This document shows positions 1-6,067 of a DNA stretch of 10,079 bases, one piece after another. Every line of letters begins with the position of its first letter. Within the stretch, counting starts at the first letter, position 1. Position numbers and translations under genes: made by a program. The DNA is from PALSA-894 sp034669145 (lineage in GTDB: Bacteria > Pseudomonadota > Alphaproteobacteria > Rhizobiales > Xanthobacteraceae): assembly GCA_034669145.1 (NCBI GenBank), contig JAXDNY010000126.1, positions 1 through 10,079 on the forward strand. The letters run 5' to 3'. Below the pieces are notes generated by a model. The model worked only from the letters and a program-made list of their open reading frames with translations. It made no database searches and had not been told where the DNA came from.

Positions 1-28
1 CTAGCGCACTAGTGCGCTAGTGCGCTAA
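1..28. promoter_or_regulatory. Tandem CTAG-octamer operator array (TrpR-type geometry)
   Basis: CTAG occurs at 1-4, 9-12 and 17-20, followed by the variant CTAA at 25-28, each step exactly 8 bp. Positions 1-20 form a perfect 20-bp palindrome, and TAGTGCGC is repeated directly. In the E. coli trp operator the two CTAG half-sites are also 8 bp apart, and TrpR dimers can bind in tandem. The gene at 273-617 encodes a TrpR/YerC-family protein, so the array is most simply its own operator; that link is inferred. TAATAT at 26-31 could be a -10 box lying inside the array, which would make this an autorepression site, but no good -35 is visible. The array touches the window edge and may continue upstream. 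Confidence 0.6.
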
Positions 29-105
29 TATGCTCGCGGAGTTGCAGATAAGGGGCAATTGGTCGTACGGTTGGCGTGCCTGAGTTCGGGCCCAATGGAG
101 GGCAC

Positions 106-276
106 ATGTCAAACAACTCGATAAATATTGAGTTCGGGCAGTGGTTCAAGGCAACCGCAACGGGCGATCTGGCGGTCATTGCTTTGGTGTGTATCATTCT
201 AGCGTGGTTCGCGATTCGGCTGTTCAAACATCGCAGAGATGCCGACAGCGCGGTCAAATCCGACGAGCGCCAATGA
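106..276 (+). CDS. Small single-pass membrane protein, unknown function
   Basis: This 56-residue protein has a polar N-terminus (1-20), one hydrophobic helix at about 21-40 (LAVIALVCIILAWFAIRL) and a basic, charged tail (KHRRD then KSDERQ). The positive charge after the helix suggests a cytoplasmic C-terminus by the positive-inside rule. I chose the ATG at 106 because GGAGGG at 97-102 lies just upstream; an in-frame GTG at 76 would add ten residues but has no better ribosome site. The stop overlaps the start of the TrpR-like gene (ATGA, 273-276), so the two are probably translationally coupled and regulated together by the CTAG array about 78 bp upstream. I recognise no family. It could be a small sensor or anchor, or a membrane-active peptide, but nothing in the sequence decides this. 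The gene is less GC-rich than the block from 1004 onward. Confidence 0.7.
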   Translation: MSNNSINIEFGQWFKATATGDLAVIALVCIILAWFAIRLFKHRRDADSAVKSDERQ

Positions 277-617
277 GCAGATTAAAGATCGCGGACGCGC
301 TACTCATCTGTCGAACCGCTTCCGAAATGGAAGGGTTCCTAAAATTCTTGATGACGCCCGAAGAAATTCGCTCAATTGAAAATCGATGGGAGATTGCTCA
401 ACTGCTGCAAGAGGGCTTACCTCAAAGACAGATCAAAGCCCGGCTGGAAAGCAGCACAGCAACGATTACACGCGTGTCTCGGACGATTCGCGACAATCGG
501 TCAGCGGAATTTGTCAGTACTATGATCAGCCGACTTAGGACGAAGCCACGGCGTTCCGGCGGCACCGTAAAGCTCCATACGAACCGGACTCGTATCAAAT
601 CGCTCAAACGAAATTAG
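273..617 (+). CDS. TrpR/YerC-family helix-turn-helix regulator
   Basis: This 114-residue protein matches the Trp-repressor superfamily, closest to the YerC/YecD type. Residues about 27-72 carry the family pattern: MTPEEIRSIENRWEIAQLL, then a helix-turn-helix at about 43-72 with QRQIKARLESSTATITRVSR. E. coli TrpR has the related QRELKNELGAGIATITRGS. The C-terminus (about 88-114) is a basic tail rich in Arg and Lys that YerC proteins usually lack; it may add nonspecific DNA contacts. I chose ATG 273 because it overlaps the upstream stop as ATGA; the frame stays open upstream but only inside the membrane-protein gene. No strong Shine-Dalgarno is visible, which fits coupling. The family includes tryptophan-dependent repressors, but ligand-binding residues cannot be judged here and no trp genes are nearby, so the effector is unknown. 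Operator-like CTAG repeats open the window. Confidence 0.8.
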   Translation: MSRLKIADALLICRTASEMEGFLKFLMTPEEIRSIENRWEIAQLLQEGLPQRQIKARLESSTATITRVSRTIRDNRSAEFVSTMISRLRTKPRRSGGTVKLHTNRTRIKSLKRN

Positions 618-1003
618 ACGCCTTACCTTGCCCCAATCACCGCAATTGCCGCCGGCAGGAAGGGCGGGCAGATTTCGACTCCGCCACACATGATGCCCGA
701 ATGCGGCCTTGTATTCGAGTCGGCTTCCGGGTTGCCAGGACCTTGCTCTCACACAAATGCCGCCACCTGCGGCACAAACCGCACCAGCAGCTCTTGGCTC
801 TTCTCGAACACCGGCTCGAGCTTTTCCTCGATCGCCAGCCGGATCGTGCACCACGCGAGCGTCGCGCGTGCGATGAACGAGCGTCCGCTGCGCATTGCGG
901 CGCGCGCCGCCTCGACGGCAAAGCGGTCGAGCGAGGGCGTCTCGCCGATGAGCCCTTCCTAGTCTGGATTGAAGCTCTCCCGCCCCAATGCTACGACGCC
1001 TCC
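618..1003. other. Gene-poor junction between the TrpR-like module and nrnC
   Basis: No intact gene can be supported across these 386 bases. Base composition rises from the modest GC of the TrpR-like module to the high GC of the core block, mostly after about 745. The only coding-like signal is the minus-strand fragment at 749-958. Around 618-748 several frames are open on both strands, but none has a convincing start, ribosome site or recognisable protein. No tRNA, integrase or clear direct repeat marks the boundary. The segment looks like a decayed edge between acquired and core DNA, which is an inference from composition and the broken frame. Confidence 0.5.
749..958 (-). pseudogene. Coding-like C-terminal fragment of an unknown protein
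   Basis: Read on the minus strand, this frame encodes 69 residues from just after a TAG at 959-961 to a TGA at 749-751. It has the codon style of a real high-GC gene, with G or C at most third positions. The text is protein-like: EGLIGETPSLDRFAVEAARA, then a stretch with SFIARATLAWCTIRLAIEEK, ending FVPQVAAFV. The only start codon is an ATG at 895, giving 48 residues, and it has no ribosome site. No GTG or TTG lies upstream in frame. I therefore read it as the C-terminal remnant of a longer gene whose 5' part is lost or frameshifted at the nrnC side. I do not recognise the family. A genuine 48-residue protein or chance openness in GC-rich DNA are the alternatives. Confidence 0.35.
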
Positions 1004-1618
1004 ATGACCATCCGTCTGCACCGCGGCGATCTGCCCGACCTGACGCGCTACACCGGCGCGGTCGCGGTCGACACCGAGACCATGGGGCTGGAGCCTGCGC
1101 GCGACCGGCTCTGCGTGGTGCAGCTCTCGCCCGGCGACGGCACCGCCGACGTGGTGCAGATCGGCCGCGAGGCCGGCCCCGTGCCGAACCTCAAAGCGCT
1201 GCTCGGCGATTCCACGAAGCTGAAGATCTTCCATTTCGCGCGCTTCGATATCGGCATGCTGAGCAAGTGGCTCGGCGTGATGCCGCAGCCGCTCTATTGC
1301 ACCAAGATCGCCTCGCGCCTCACCCGCACCTACACCGACAAGCACGGGCTGAAGGATTTGACCAAGGACCTGCTCGGCAAGGACGTCTCCAAGCAGCAGC
1401 AGCTGTCCGACTGGGGCGCCGAGACCTTGACCGAGGCGCAGGTCGCCTACGCGGCCGACGACGTGCTCAATCTCCATGCCCTCAAGGAGAAGCTCGACGC
1501 CATGCTGGCGCGCGAGGGCCGGACGGAACTGGCCGCCGCCTGCTTCGGATTTTTGCCCACCCGCGCCCGGCTCGACCTCGCCGGCTGGGCCGCCCAGGAC
1601 ATTTTCGCCCATTCCTGA
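1004..1618 (+). CDS. nrnC: NrnC-type 3'-5' exonuclease (RNase D family)
   Basis: This 204-residue protein is a compact DEDDy exonuclease. Visible motifs are ExoI VDTET (D23, E25), ExoII FHFARFDIG (D82) and ExoIII YAADD (Y149, D153). It lacks the HRDC domains of full-length RNase D (about 370 residues) and has the size and N-terminus (MTIRLHRGDLPDL) of alphaproteobacterial NrnC. That enzyme degrades nanoRNA and very short oligonucleotides to nucleotides and replaces Orn in this class; it is often annotated simply as ribonuclease D. It acts in the cytoplasm with two divalent metals. ATG 1004 is chosen because it begins the family N-terminus, although no clear Shine-Dalgarno precedes it. It lies 112 bp upstream of lptC on the same strand, a layout common in rhizobia, and may or may not share its transcript. 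Confidence 0.88.
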   Translation: MTIRLHRGDLPDLTRYTGAVAVDTETMGLEPARDRLCVVQLSPGDGTADVVQIGREAGPVPNLKALLGDSTKLKIFHFARFDIGMLSKWLGVMPQPLYCTKIASRLTRTYTDKHGLKDLTKDLLGKDVSKQQQLSDWGAETLTEAQVAYAADDVLNLHALKEKLDAMLAREGRTELAAACFGFLPTRARLDLAGWAAQDIFAHS

Positions 1619-1730
1619 GCGCTGTTAACGGTTTATCGCCGTCACGGGGCCACATTCGCAGGCGATTTTGGTACCTTGGCGCCGTAAGGTCAGCGGCGTG
1701 GGGGCCGATTCTTCAAAATCCGAACCGCCG

Positions 1731-2423
1731 ATGGGTCATCCGATCACCGCGACCGCGATCAACGAGACGCATGGCTGGACCGCCTCGCGCCGTACCGATG
1801 TCGATCGCGCGGTGCGCAAGGCCGGGCGGCACAGCATCCTCGTGCGCATCGTGCGCGTCGTGCTGCCGGTCGGGGTCGTGGCCGGGCTGACGGTGCTGGT
1901 GCTGTTCACTTATTTCGCCCCGATGCAGATATTCGACAAGCTCCCGAGCGTGTCCGGCAAGCTCGCCGTGCAGGGCAGCAAGATCACCATGGAGCTGCCG
2001 CGCATCGCGGGCTTCACGCGCGACTCGCGCGCCTACGAGCTCAACGCCGAAACCGCCGTGCAGGACATCACCAAGCCGGACATCGTCGAGCTGCAAAACC
2101 TGCGCGCCAAGATGGAGATGCAGGACAAGGACGTGGTCCACATCACCGCCAACGCCGGCACCTACAACACCAAGGCCGACAGGATCGTCCTGCGCGACCA
2201 GATCGTGGTGACCTCGCAGCAGGGCTACAAGGCGCTGCTGCGCGAGGCGGCGGTGGAAATGAAAAAGGGCAATGTGGTTTCCGAGCAGCCGGTGGATATC
2301 ACGCTGCCGAACGGCACGCTCAAGGCGAACCGCATGGAAATCACCGATTCGGGCGAGGTGATCCGGTTCGAACGCGGCGTCGTTCTCGATCTCGATGGCC
2401 AGAAGAAGGAAGCGTCGCGATGA
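1731..2423 (+). CDS. lptC: LPS export system periplasmic protein LptC
   Basis: LptC is the bitopic inner-membrane component that receives lipopolysaccharide from LptB2FG and passes it to LptA. This 230-residue version has a basic cytoplasmic segment (1-37), one transmembrane helix at about 38-61 (VRIVRVVLPVGVVAGLTVLV) and a periplasmic beta-jellyroll at about 75-225. The latter includes LPRIAGFTRDSRAYELNAE and TDSGEVIRFERGVVLDL, typical of rhizobial LptC. The start is uncertain. ATG 1731 lacks a clear ribosome site, and an in-frame GTG at 1698 with AAGG upstream would add 11 residues. The stop overlaps the lptA start (ATGA, 2420-2423), so the two are co-translated. It is somewhat longer than E. 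coli LptC (191 residues), mainly through the cytoplasmic N-terminus. Confidence 0.87.
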   Translation: MGHPITATAINETHGWTASRRTDVDRAVRKAGRHSILVRIVRVVLPVGVVAGLTVLVLFTYFAPMQIFDKLPSVSGKLAVQGSKITMELPRIAGFTRDSRAYELNAETAVQDITKPDIVELQNLRAKMEMQDKDVVHITANAGTYNTKADRIVLRDQIVVTSQQGYKALLREAAVEMKKGNVVSEQPVDITLPNGTLKANRMEITDSGEVIRFERGVVLDLDGQKKEASR

Positions 2424-3115
2424 GCCAGCGCTTCCTCGTGCTTCTGGCGAGCCTTGCGCTCACCGTTGCGGCGGGCGCGCAGCCCGCGCAACAGCCCGCG
2501 CAGCAATCAGGCAGCGCGATGCAGGGTATCCAGCTCAACCGCGACCAGCCGGTCAAGATCGAATCGGACGCCCTGGAGGTGCGCGACAAGCAGCGGCAAG
2601 CCACGTTCATGGGGAACGTCAAGCTCGTCCAGGGCGAGACGATTCTTCAATGCAAGACACTGGTCATTTTCTACGAGGACACATCCGCGGCGCCGGCCGC
2701 GGCACCGAAGAAAGGCGCGCCCGCCACCGCCCAGAAGCAGGGTGTCGGAACTGGCACCGGCCAGCAGATCAAGCGCGCCGAAGCCAAGGGCGACGTGCGG
2801 GTGACGCAGAAGGACCAGACCGCGACGGGCGATAATGGCGTGTTCGACGTCAAGTCCAACAACGTGACCCTGACCGGCAACGTGGTGGTCACGCAAGGAA
2901 CCAACGTGCTGCGCGGCGACCGCATGGTGGTCAATCTCGACACCGGGGTCGCGCGGGTCGAGTCCGACAAGGCGAAGCGCGTCGAGGGGCTGTTCAACCC
3001 GAGTACGGCGCCGCAGCCGGCGGCCACCCCCGCGAAGGATGCAAAACCGGCGCCGGCGCCTGCGCCGCCGCCCGCCGCCAAATCCGCACCCGGCGCACCG
3101 ACGCGGATCAACTGA
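2420..3115 (+). CDS. lptA: LPS transport periplasmic protein LptA
   Basis: LptA forms the beta-jellyroll bridge that carries lipopolysaccharide across the periplasm from LptC to LptD. The 231-residue product starts with a signal peptide (about 1-20, cleavage near AGA-QPA). The OstA/LptA fold runs from about 42 to 190 and includes PVKIESDALEVRDKQRQATF, GNVKLVQGETIL and NVVVTQGTNVLRGDRMVVNL. A low-complexity insert at about 88-117 (Ala, Pro, Lys, Gly rich) splits the fold between strands. The last 35 or so residues are a Pro/Ala-rich tail. Both look disordered and are absent from the E. coli protein (185 residues). The start overlaps the lptC stop by 4 bp. Final segments such as RVEGLFNPS mark the end of the conserved domain. 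Confidence 0.9.
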   Translation: MSQRFLVLLASLALTVAAGAQPAQQPAQQSGSAMQGIQLNRDQPVKIESDALEVRDKQRQATFMGNVKLVQGETILQCKTLVIFYEDTSAAPAAAPKKGAPATAQKQGVGTGTGQQIKRAEAKGDVRVTQKDQTATGDNGVFDVKSNNVTLTGNVVVTQGTNVLRGDRMVVNLDTGVARVESDKAKRVEGLFNPSTAPQPAATPAKDAKPAPAPAPPPAAKSAPGAPTRIN

Positions 3116-3124
3116 GCCGGCACC

Positions 3125-3155
3125 TTGCTGGCGTTGCAAGCGGTCCTGCCAGCAA
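3125..3155 (+). repeat. Stem-loop in the lptA-lptB gap
   Basis: TTGCTGGC (3125-3132) pairs perfectly with GCCAGCAA (3148-3155) around a 15-base loop. It starts 9 bases after the lptA stop. No T-run follows, so it is not a classic terminator; it could act as a processing or mRNA-stability element, or weakly attenuate lptB. What is seen is only the inverted repeat. Confidence 0.45.
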
Positions 3156-3194
3156 CTATCAGGGTTGCGGATTTTTCGGGAGCCTCGAGACGGC

Positions 3195-4322
3195 GTGCTG
3201 GATTTTCTCAAGCCATTTCGGAGCGCTCGGCCGCGACCGCCTGGGTCGCAGTCATCGCTCTGGCGCATCGATCTCGGTCCGGTCGCCGAGCGGATGGCCA
3301 ATGGCCATGCCGAGAAGATGAATTTCACCACGACCGAGCGCATGTCGCTCGGCAAGGGCAAGCGCGTTTCGGCGCAGCCGATCGGGCACAGTGCCGAGCG
3401 CGACTTCGACTGGAAGTCGGTCCCGCCGCCTGATCTGCGGCGCGACCCCTCCGAGCCGGATGAAGCCGGCTTCAACGGCAAGGCGACGTCGCCCGCGGCG
3501 CTGTTCGAGCGGCCGGCGGAGACACCGGCCACGCGTCCGCTGGATCGCGTCTTCGGCCAGTCGCGCCGCGCCGGCGAATTCTCGGCGGTCGTCGGCGAGG
3601 CCGGTTCGCTGACGGTCCACGGCGTCGAGAAGAGCTTCGTCGGCCGCAAGGTCGTGAAGGGCGTGAGCCTGTCGCTGCGGCGTGGCGAGGCGGTCGGGCT
3701 GCTCGGGCCGAACGGCGCCGGCAAGACCACGGTGTTCTACATGATCACCGGGCTGATCAAGGCCGACAAGGGCAGGATCCAGTTCGACGGCCACGACATC
3801 ACGCATTTGCCGATGTATCAGCGCGCGCGCCTCGGCATCGGTTATCTGCCGCAGGAAGCCTCGATCTTCCGCGGGCTCAGCGTCGAGGACAACATCCGCG
3901 CCGTGCTAGAAGTGGTCGAGCCGAGCAAGAAGAAGCGCGAATACGAGCTCGACCGGCTGCTTGAGGAATTCAACATCGCGCGGCTGCGCAAGACGCCGTC
4001 GATCGCGCTCTCCGGCGGCGAGCGCCGCCGTACCGAGATCGCGCGCGCGCTCGCGACGCGCCCGGCCTACATGCTGCTCGACGAGCCGTTCGCCGGCATC
4101 GATCCGATCGCGGTCGGCGACATCCAGCAACTGGTGCGCCATCTCACCGAGCGCGACATCGGCGTGCTGATCACCGACCACAATGTGCGCGAGACGCTCG
4201 GCCTGACCGACCGCGCCTACATCATCTATTCGGGCGAGGTGCTGCGCGAGGGCAATGCCGACGACATCATCAACGACCCGGAAGTGCGCCGGCTCTATCT
4301 CGGCGAGGAATTCCGGATGTAA
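3195..4322 (+). CDS. lptB: LPS export ABC transporter ATPase LptB with long N-terminal extension
   Basis: LptB is the ATPase dimer that powers lipopolysaccharide extraction by LptFG. All ABC motifs are present (numbering from the GTG at 3195): Walker A GPNGAGKTT (171-179), signature LSGGE (272-276), Walker B YMLLDEP with E297 catalytic, and the switch His H329 in ITDHN. The core from about residue 138 is close to the usual 240-residue LptB, ending RRLYLGEEFRM. Ahead of it lie about 137 residues rich in Arg, Pro, Glu and Ser that look disordered. Rhizobial LptB proteins commonly carry such an extension. GTG 3195 (VLDFLKPF) is chosen as the first in-frame start after lptA, with GGAG at 3180-3183; ATG 3294 would shorten the extension by 33 residues. 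It follows lptCA with a 79-bp gap containing a stem-loop. Confidence 0.9.
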   Translation: MLDFLKPFRSARPRPPGSQSSLWRIDLGPVAERMANGHAEKMNFTTTERMSLGKGKRVSAQPIGHSAERDFDWKSVPPPDLRRDPSEPDEAGFNGKATSPAALFERPAETPATRPLDRVFGQSRRAGEFSAVVGEAGSLTVHGVEKSFVGRKVVKGVSLSLRRGEAVGLLGPNGAGKTTVFYMITGLIKADKGRIQFDGHDITHLPMYQRARLGIGYLPQEASIFRGLSVEDNIRAVLEVVEPSKKKREYELDRLLEEFNIARLRKTPSIALSGGERRRTEIARALATRPAYMLLDEPFAGIDPIAVGDIQQLVRHLTERDIGVLITDHNVRETLGLTDRAYIIYSGEVLREGNADDIINDPEVRRLYLGEEFRM

Positions 4323-4433
4323 GGCTGTGCCGGCAGGGGTTGTTAACACCACGGGCAAGAATTGCTCGACCCCGGGTGTACAGCGGCGCTAGAGTCGGTT
4401 AAAGCAAGAACCGGACCAATATTGCACCGCAGC

Positions 4434-5981
4434 ATGGCACTTTCTCAAAGACTCGAATTTCGGCAGAGCCAGGCGCTCGTGATGACGCCGCAGCTGATGC
4501 AGGCCATCAAGCTGCTGCAGCTCTCCAATCTCGATCTGACGGCCTACGTGGAGGGCGAGCTCGAGCGTAACCCCCTGCTGGAGCGCCCGAGCGAGGGCCC
4601 TGAGGCCGATCAGCCGGGCGAAGGCGGCGCTGCCGCGGGCGCCACGGAAGGCTCCGGCGAGGCCCAAGACGGCCAGGACGGCGAATGGGCCAAGGGCGAT
4701 GTGAACGGGTCCGCGGCCATCGAGGACTCATTCGACACCGGGATCGAGAACGTGTTTCCCGACTCGGCCGAGGCGCCGCCGCGCCCCACCCAGACCGAGC
4801 CCGCCGCCTATTCGGAATGGGCTGGCGTCGGCTCCGGCGGCCGCGAGGACGGCGACTATAATCTGGAAGCGTTCGTGTCGGCCGAAGCGACGCTCGCGGA
4901 CCATCTGGGCGAGCAGCTCGCGCTTGCGATCGCGGACCCGGTCCGCCGCATGATCGGCCGCAACCTGATCGATCTGGTCGATGAGGCTGGCTATCTCACC
5001 GGCGATCTTGAAGCGGTTGCCGATCGATTGGGCGCACCGCAGTCTGAACTCGAAGCGGTCATTTCCATTCTGCAAACCTTCGATCCGCCCGGCGTGTGCG
5101 CGCGAAATTTGAGCGAATGCCTGACGATCCAGCTCAAGGAGCAGAATCGTTTCGATCCTGCGATGCAGGCGCTTGTGGCGCATCTCGAACTGGTGGCGCG
5201 GCGCGATCTGCCGGCGCTGCGCCGCGTCTGCGGCGTCGACGATGCCGACCTCACCGACATGATCGCGGAGCTGCGGCGGCTCAATCCCAAGCCCGGCCTC
5301 GCGTTCGGCTCCTCGGTGGTGCAGCCGATCGTACCCGACGTGTACGTGCGCACGGCCGCGGATGGCGGCTGGCTGGTGGAATTGAATTCCGACACTCTGC
5401 CGAAGGTGCTGGTCAATCAGTCGTACTACGCGGCGGTATCGAAGACCGCGAAGAACGGCGAAGAGAAATCGTACCTCGCCGACTGCCTGCAAACCGCGAC
5501 CTGGCTGATGCGCGCGCTCGATCAGCGCGCCAAGACCATCCTCAAGGTATCGACCGAAATCGTGCGCCAGCAGGATGCGTTCTTCGCGCACGGCGTCCAG
5601 TTTCTGCGCCCGCTCAATCTCAAGACCGTCGCGGATGCGATCAGCATGCACGAGTCGACGGTCTCGCGCGTCACCGCCAACAAGTACATGGCGACCAGCC
5701 GCGGCATCTTCGAGCTGAAATACTTCTTCACGTCCTCGATCAATGCCTCCGACGGCGGCGAGGCGCATTCGGCGGAAGCCGTGCGCCACCGCATCCGGCA
5801 GCTCATCGATGCCGAGAGCGCGCAGGAGGTTCTGTCCGACGATACCATCGTGGACCGGCTGCGCGAGGCCGGCATCGACATCGCGCGGCGGACGGTGGCC
5901 AAATATCGCGAAGCGATGCGGATACCCTCCTCGGTGCAGCGCCGCCGCGAAAAGTACGCGCCGGCTGGGGCCGCCTCGTGA
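4434..5981 (+). CDS. rpoN: RNA polymerase sigma-54 factor RpoN
   Basis: This 515-residue sigma-54 directs RNA polymerase to -24/-12 promoters and needs AAA+ activators. Region I is the Gln-rich N-terminus (MALSQRLEFRQSQALVMTPQ and on to about 50). Region II is an acidic, Gly-rich linker at about 51-145. The core-binding domain spans about 146-340. The helix-turn-helix lies near 396-418 (TVADAISMHESTVSRVT), and the RpoN box ARRTVAKYRE at 484-493 reads the -24 element. ATG 4434 matches the universal start of the family, although no strong ribosome site precedes it; the frame is open upstream to 4362 without family resemblance. It sits 111 bp after lptB and before hpf and ptsN, the classic rpoN cluster. 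Nitrogen, carbon and motility regulation are typical roles; its targets here are unknown. Confidence 0.96.
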   Translation: MALSQRLEFRQSQALVMTPQLMQAIKLLQLSNLDLTAYVEGELERNPLLERPSEGPEADQPGEGGAAAGATEGSGEAQDGQDGEWAKGDVNGSAAIEDSFDTGIENVFPDSAEAPPRPTQTEPAAYSEWAGVGSGGREDGDYNLEAFVSAEATLADHLGEQLALAIADPVRRMIGRNLIDLVDEAGYLTGDLEAVADRLGAPQSELEAVISILQTFDPPGVCARNLSECLTIQLKEQNRFDPAMQALVAHLELVARRDLPALRRVCGVDDADLTDMIAELRRLNPKPGLAFGSSVVQPIVPDVYVRTAADGGWLVELNSDTLPKVLVNQSYYAAVSKTAKNGEEKSYLADCLQTATWLMRALDQRAKTILKVSTEIVRQQDAFFAHGVQFLRPLNLKTVADAISMHESTVSRVTANKYMATSRGIFELKYFFTSSINASDGGEAHSAEAVRHRIRQLIDAESAQEVLSDDTIVDRLREAGIDIARRTVAKYREAMRIPSSVQRRREKYAPAGAAS

Positions 5982-6014
5982 GACCAAATGCGATTTGCCG
6001 CGTTGACTCTGCGC

Positions 6015-6030
6015 TGGCCCGTTCATAGCT
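6015..6030 (+). promoter_or_regulatory. Candidate sigma-54 (-24/-12) promoter for hpf
   Basis: TGGCCCGTTCATAGCT has the invariant GG (6016-6017) and GC (6028-6029) separated by exactly 10 bases, matching the pattern TGGCAC-N5-TTGC except for one mismatch in each half. It lies between the rpoN stop (5981) and the hpf ATG (6068), predicting a start near 6041 and a leader of about 27 bases. No activator site is evident. Chance matches are common, so this is tentative. Confidence 0.3.
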
Positions 6031-6067
6031 TCGTAAAGGGTCCGGAGAACGAACAGCGGAGGCAAGC

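Noticed and set aside
1..28. Regular 8-bp repeats as a CRISPR or simple microsatellite.
   Set aside because: Units are far too short for CRISPR and there are no spacers. The units vary outside CTAG, which suits an operator array better than a microsatellite, although a short tandem expansion cannot be fully excluded.
660..690. A TTTCGACTCCGCCA stretch resembling the 3' end of a tRNA or tmRNA, which could have been an integration site.
   Set aside because: The bases flanking the would-be T-loop are not complementary, and no acceptor, anticodon or D arm can be found upstream.
3125..3155. Rho-independent terminator after lptA.
   Set aside because: The stem is good, but no T-run follows and lptB should be expressed with lptCA, so it is listed only as a stem-loop.
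2507..3730. A 407-codon minus-strand frame opposite lptA and lptB.
   Set aside because: Low-complexity Arg/Gly-rich text without recognisable domains; lptA and lptB on the plus strand explain the region.
4413..4426. GG and GC dinucleotides just before the rpoN start, as a sigma-54 autoregulatory promoter.
   Set aside because: The spacing is 9 instead of the strict 10 bases, and the -12 element would lie only about 10 bases from the start codon.
4728..6065. A 445-codon open frame on the minus strand opposite rpoN.
   Set aside because: It is the shadow of the GC-rich rpoN reading frame. Its composition is Arg/His/Gly-heavy with no family resemblance, while the plus strand encodes an unmistakable sigma-54.
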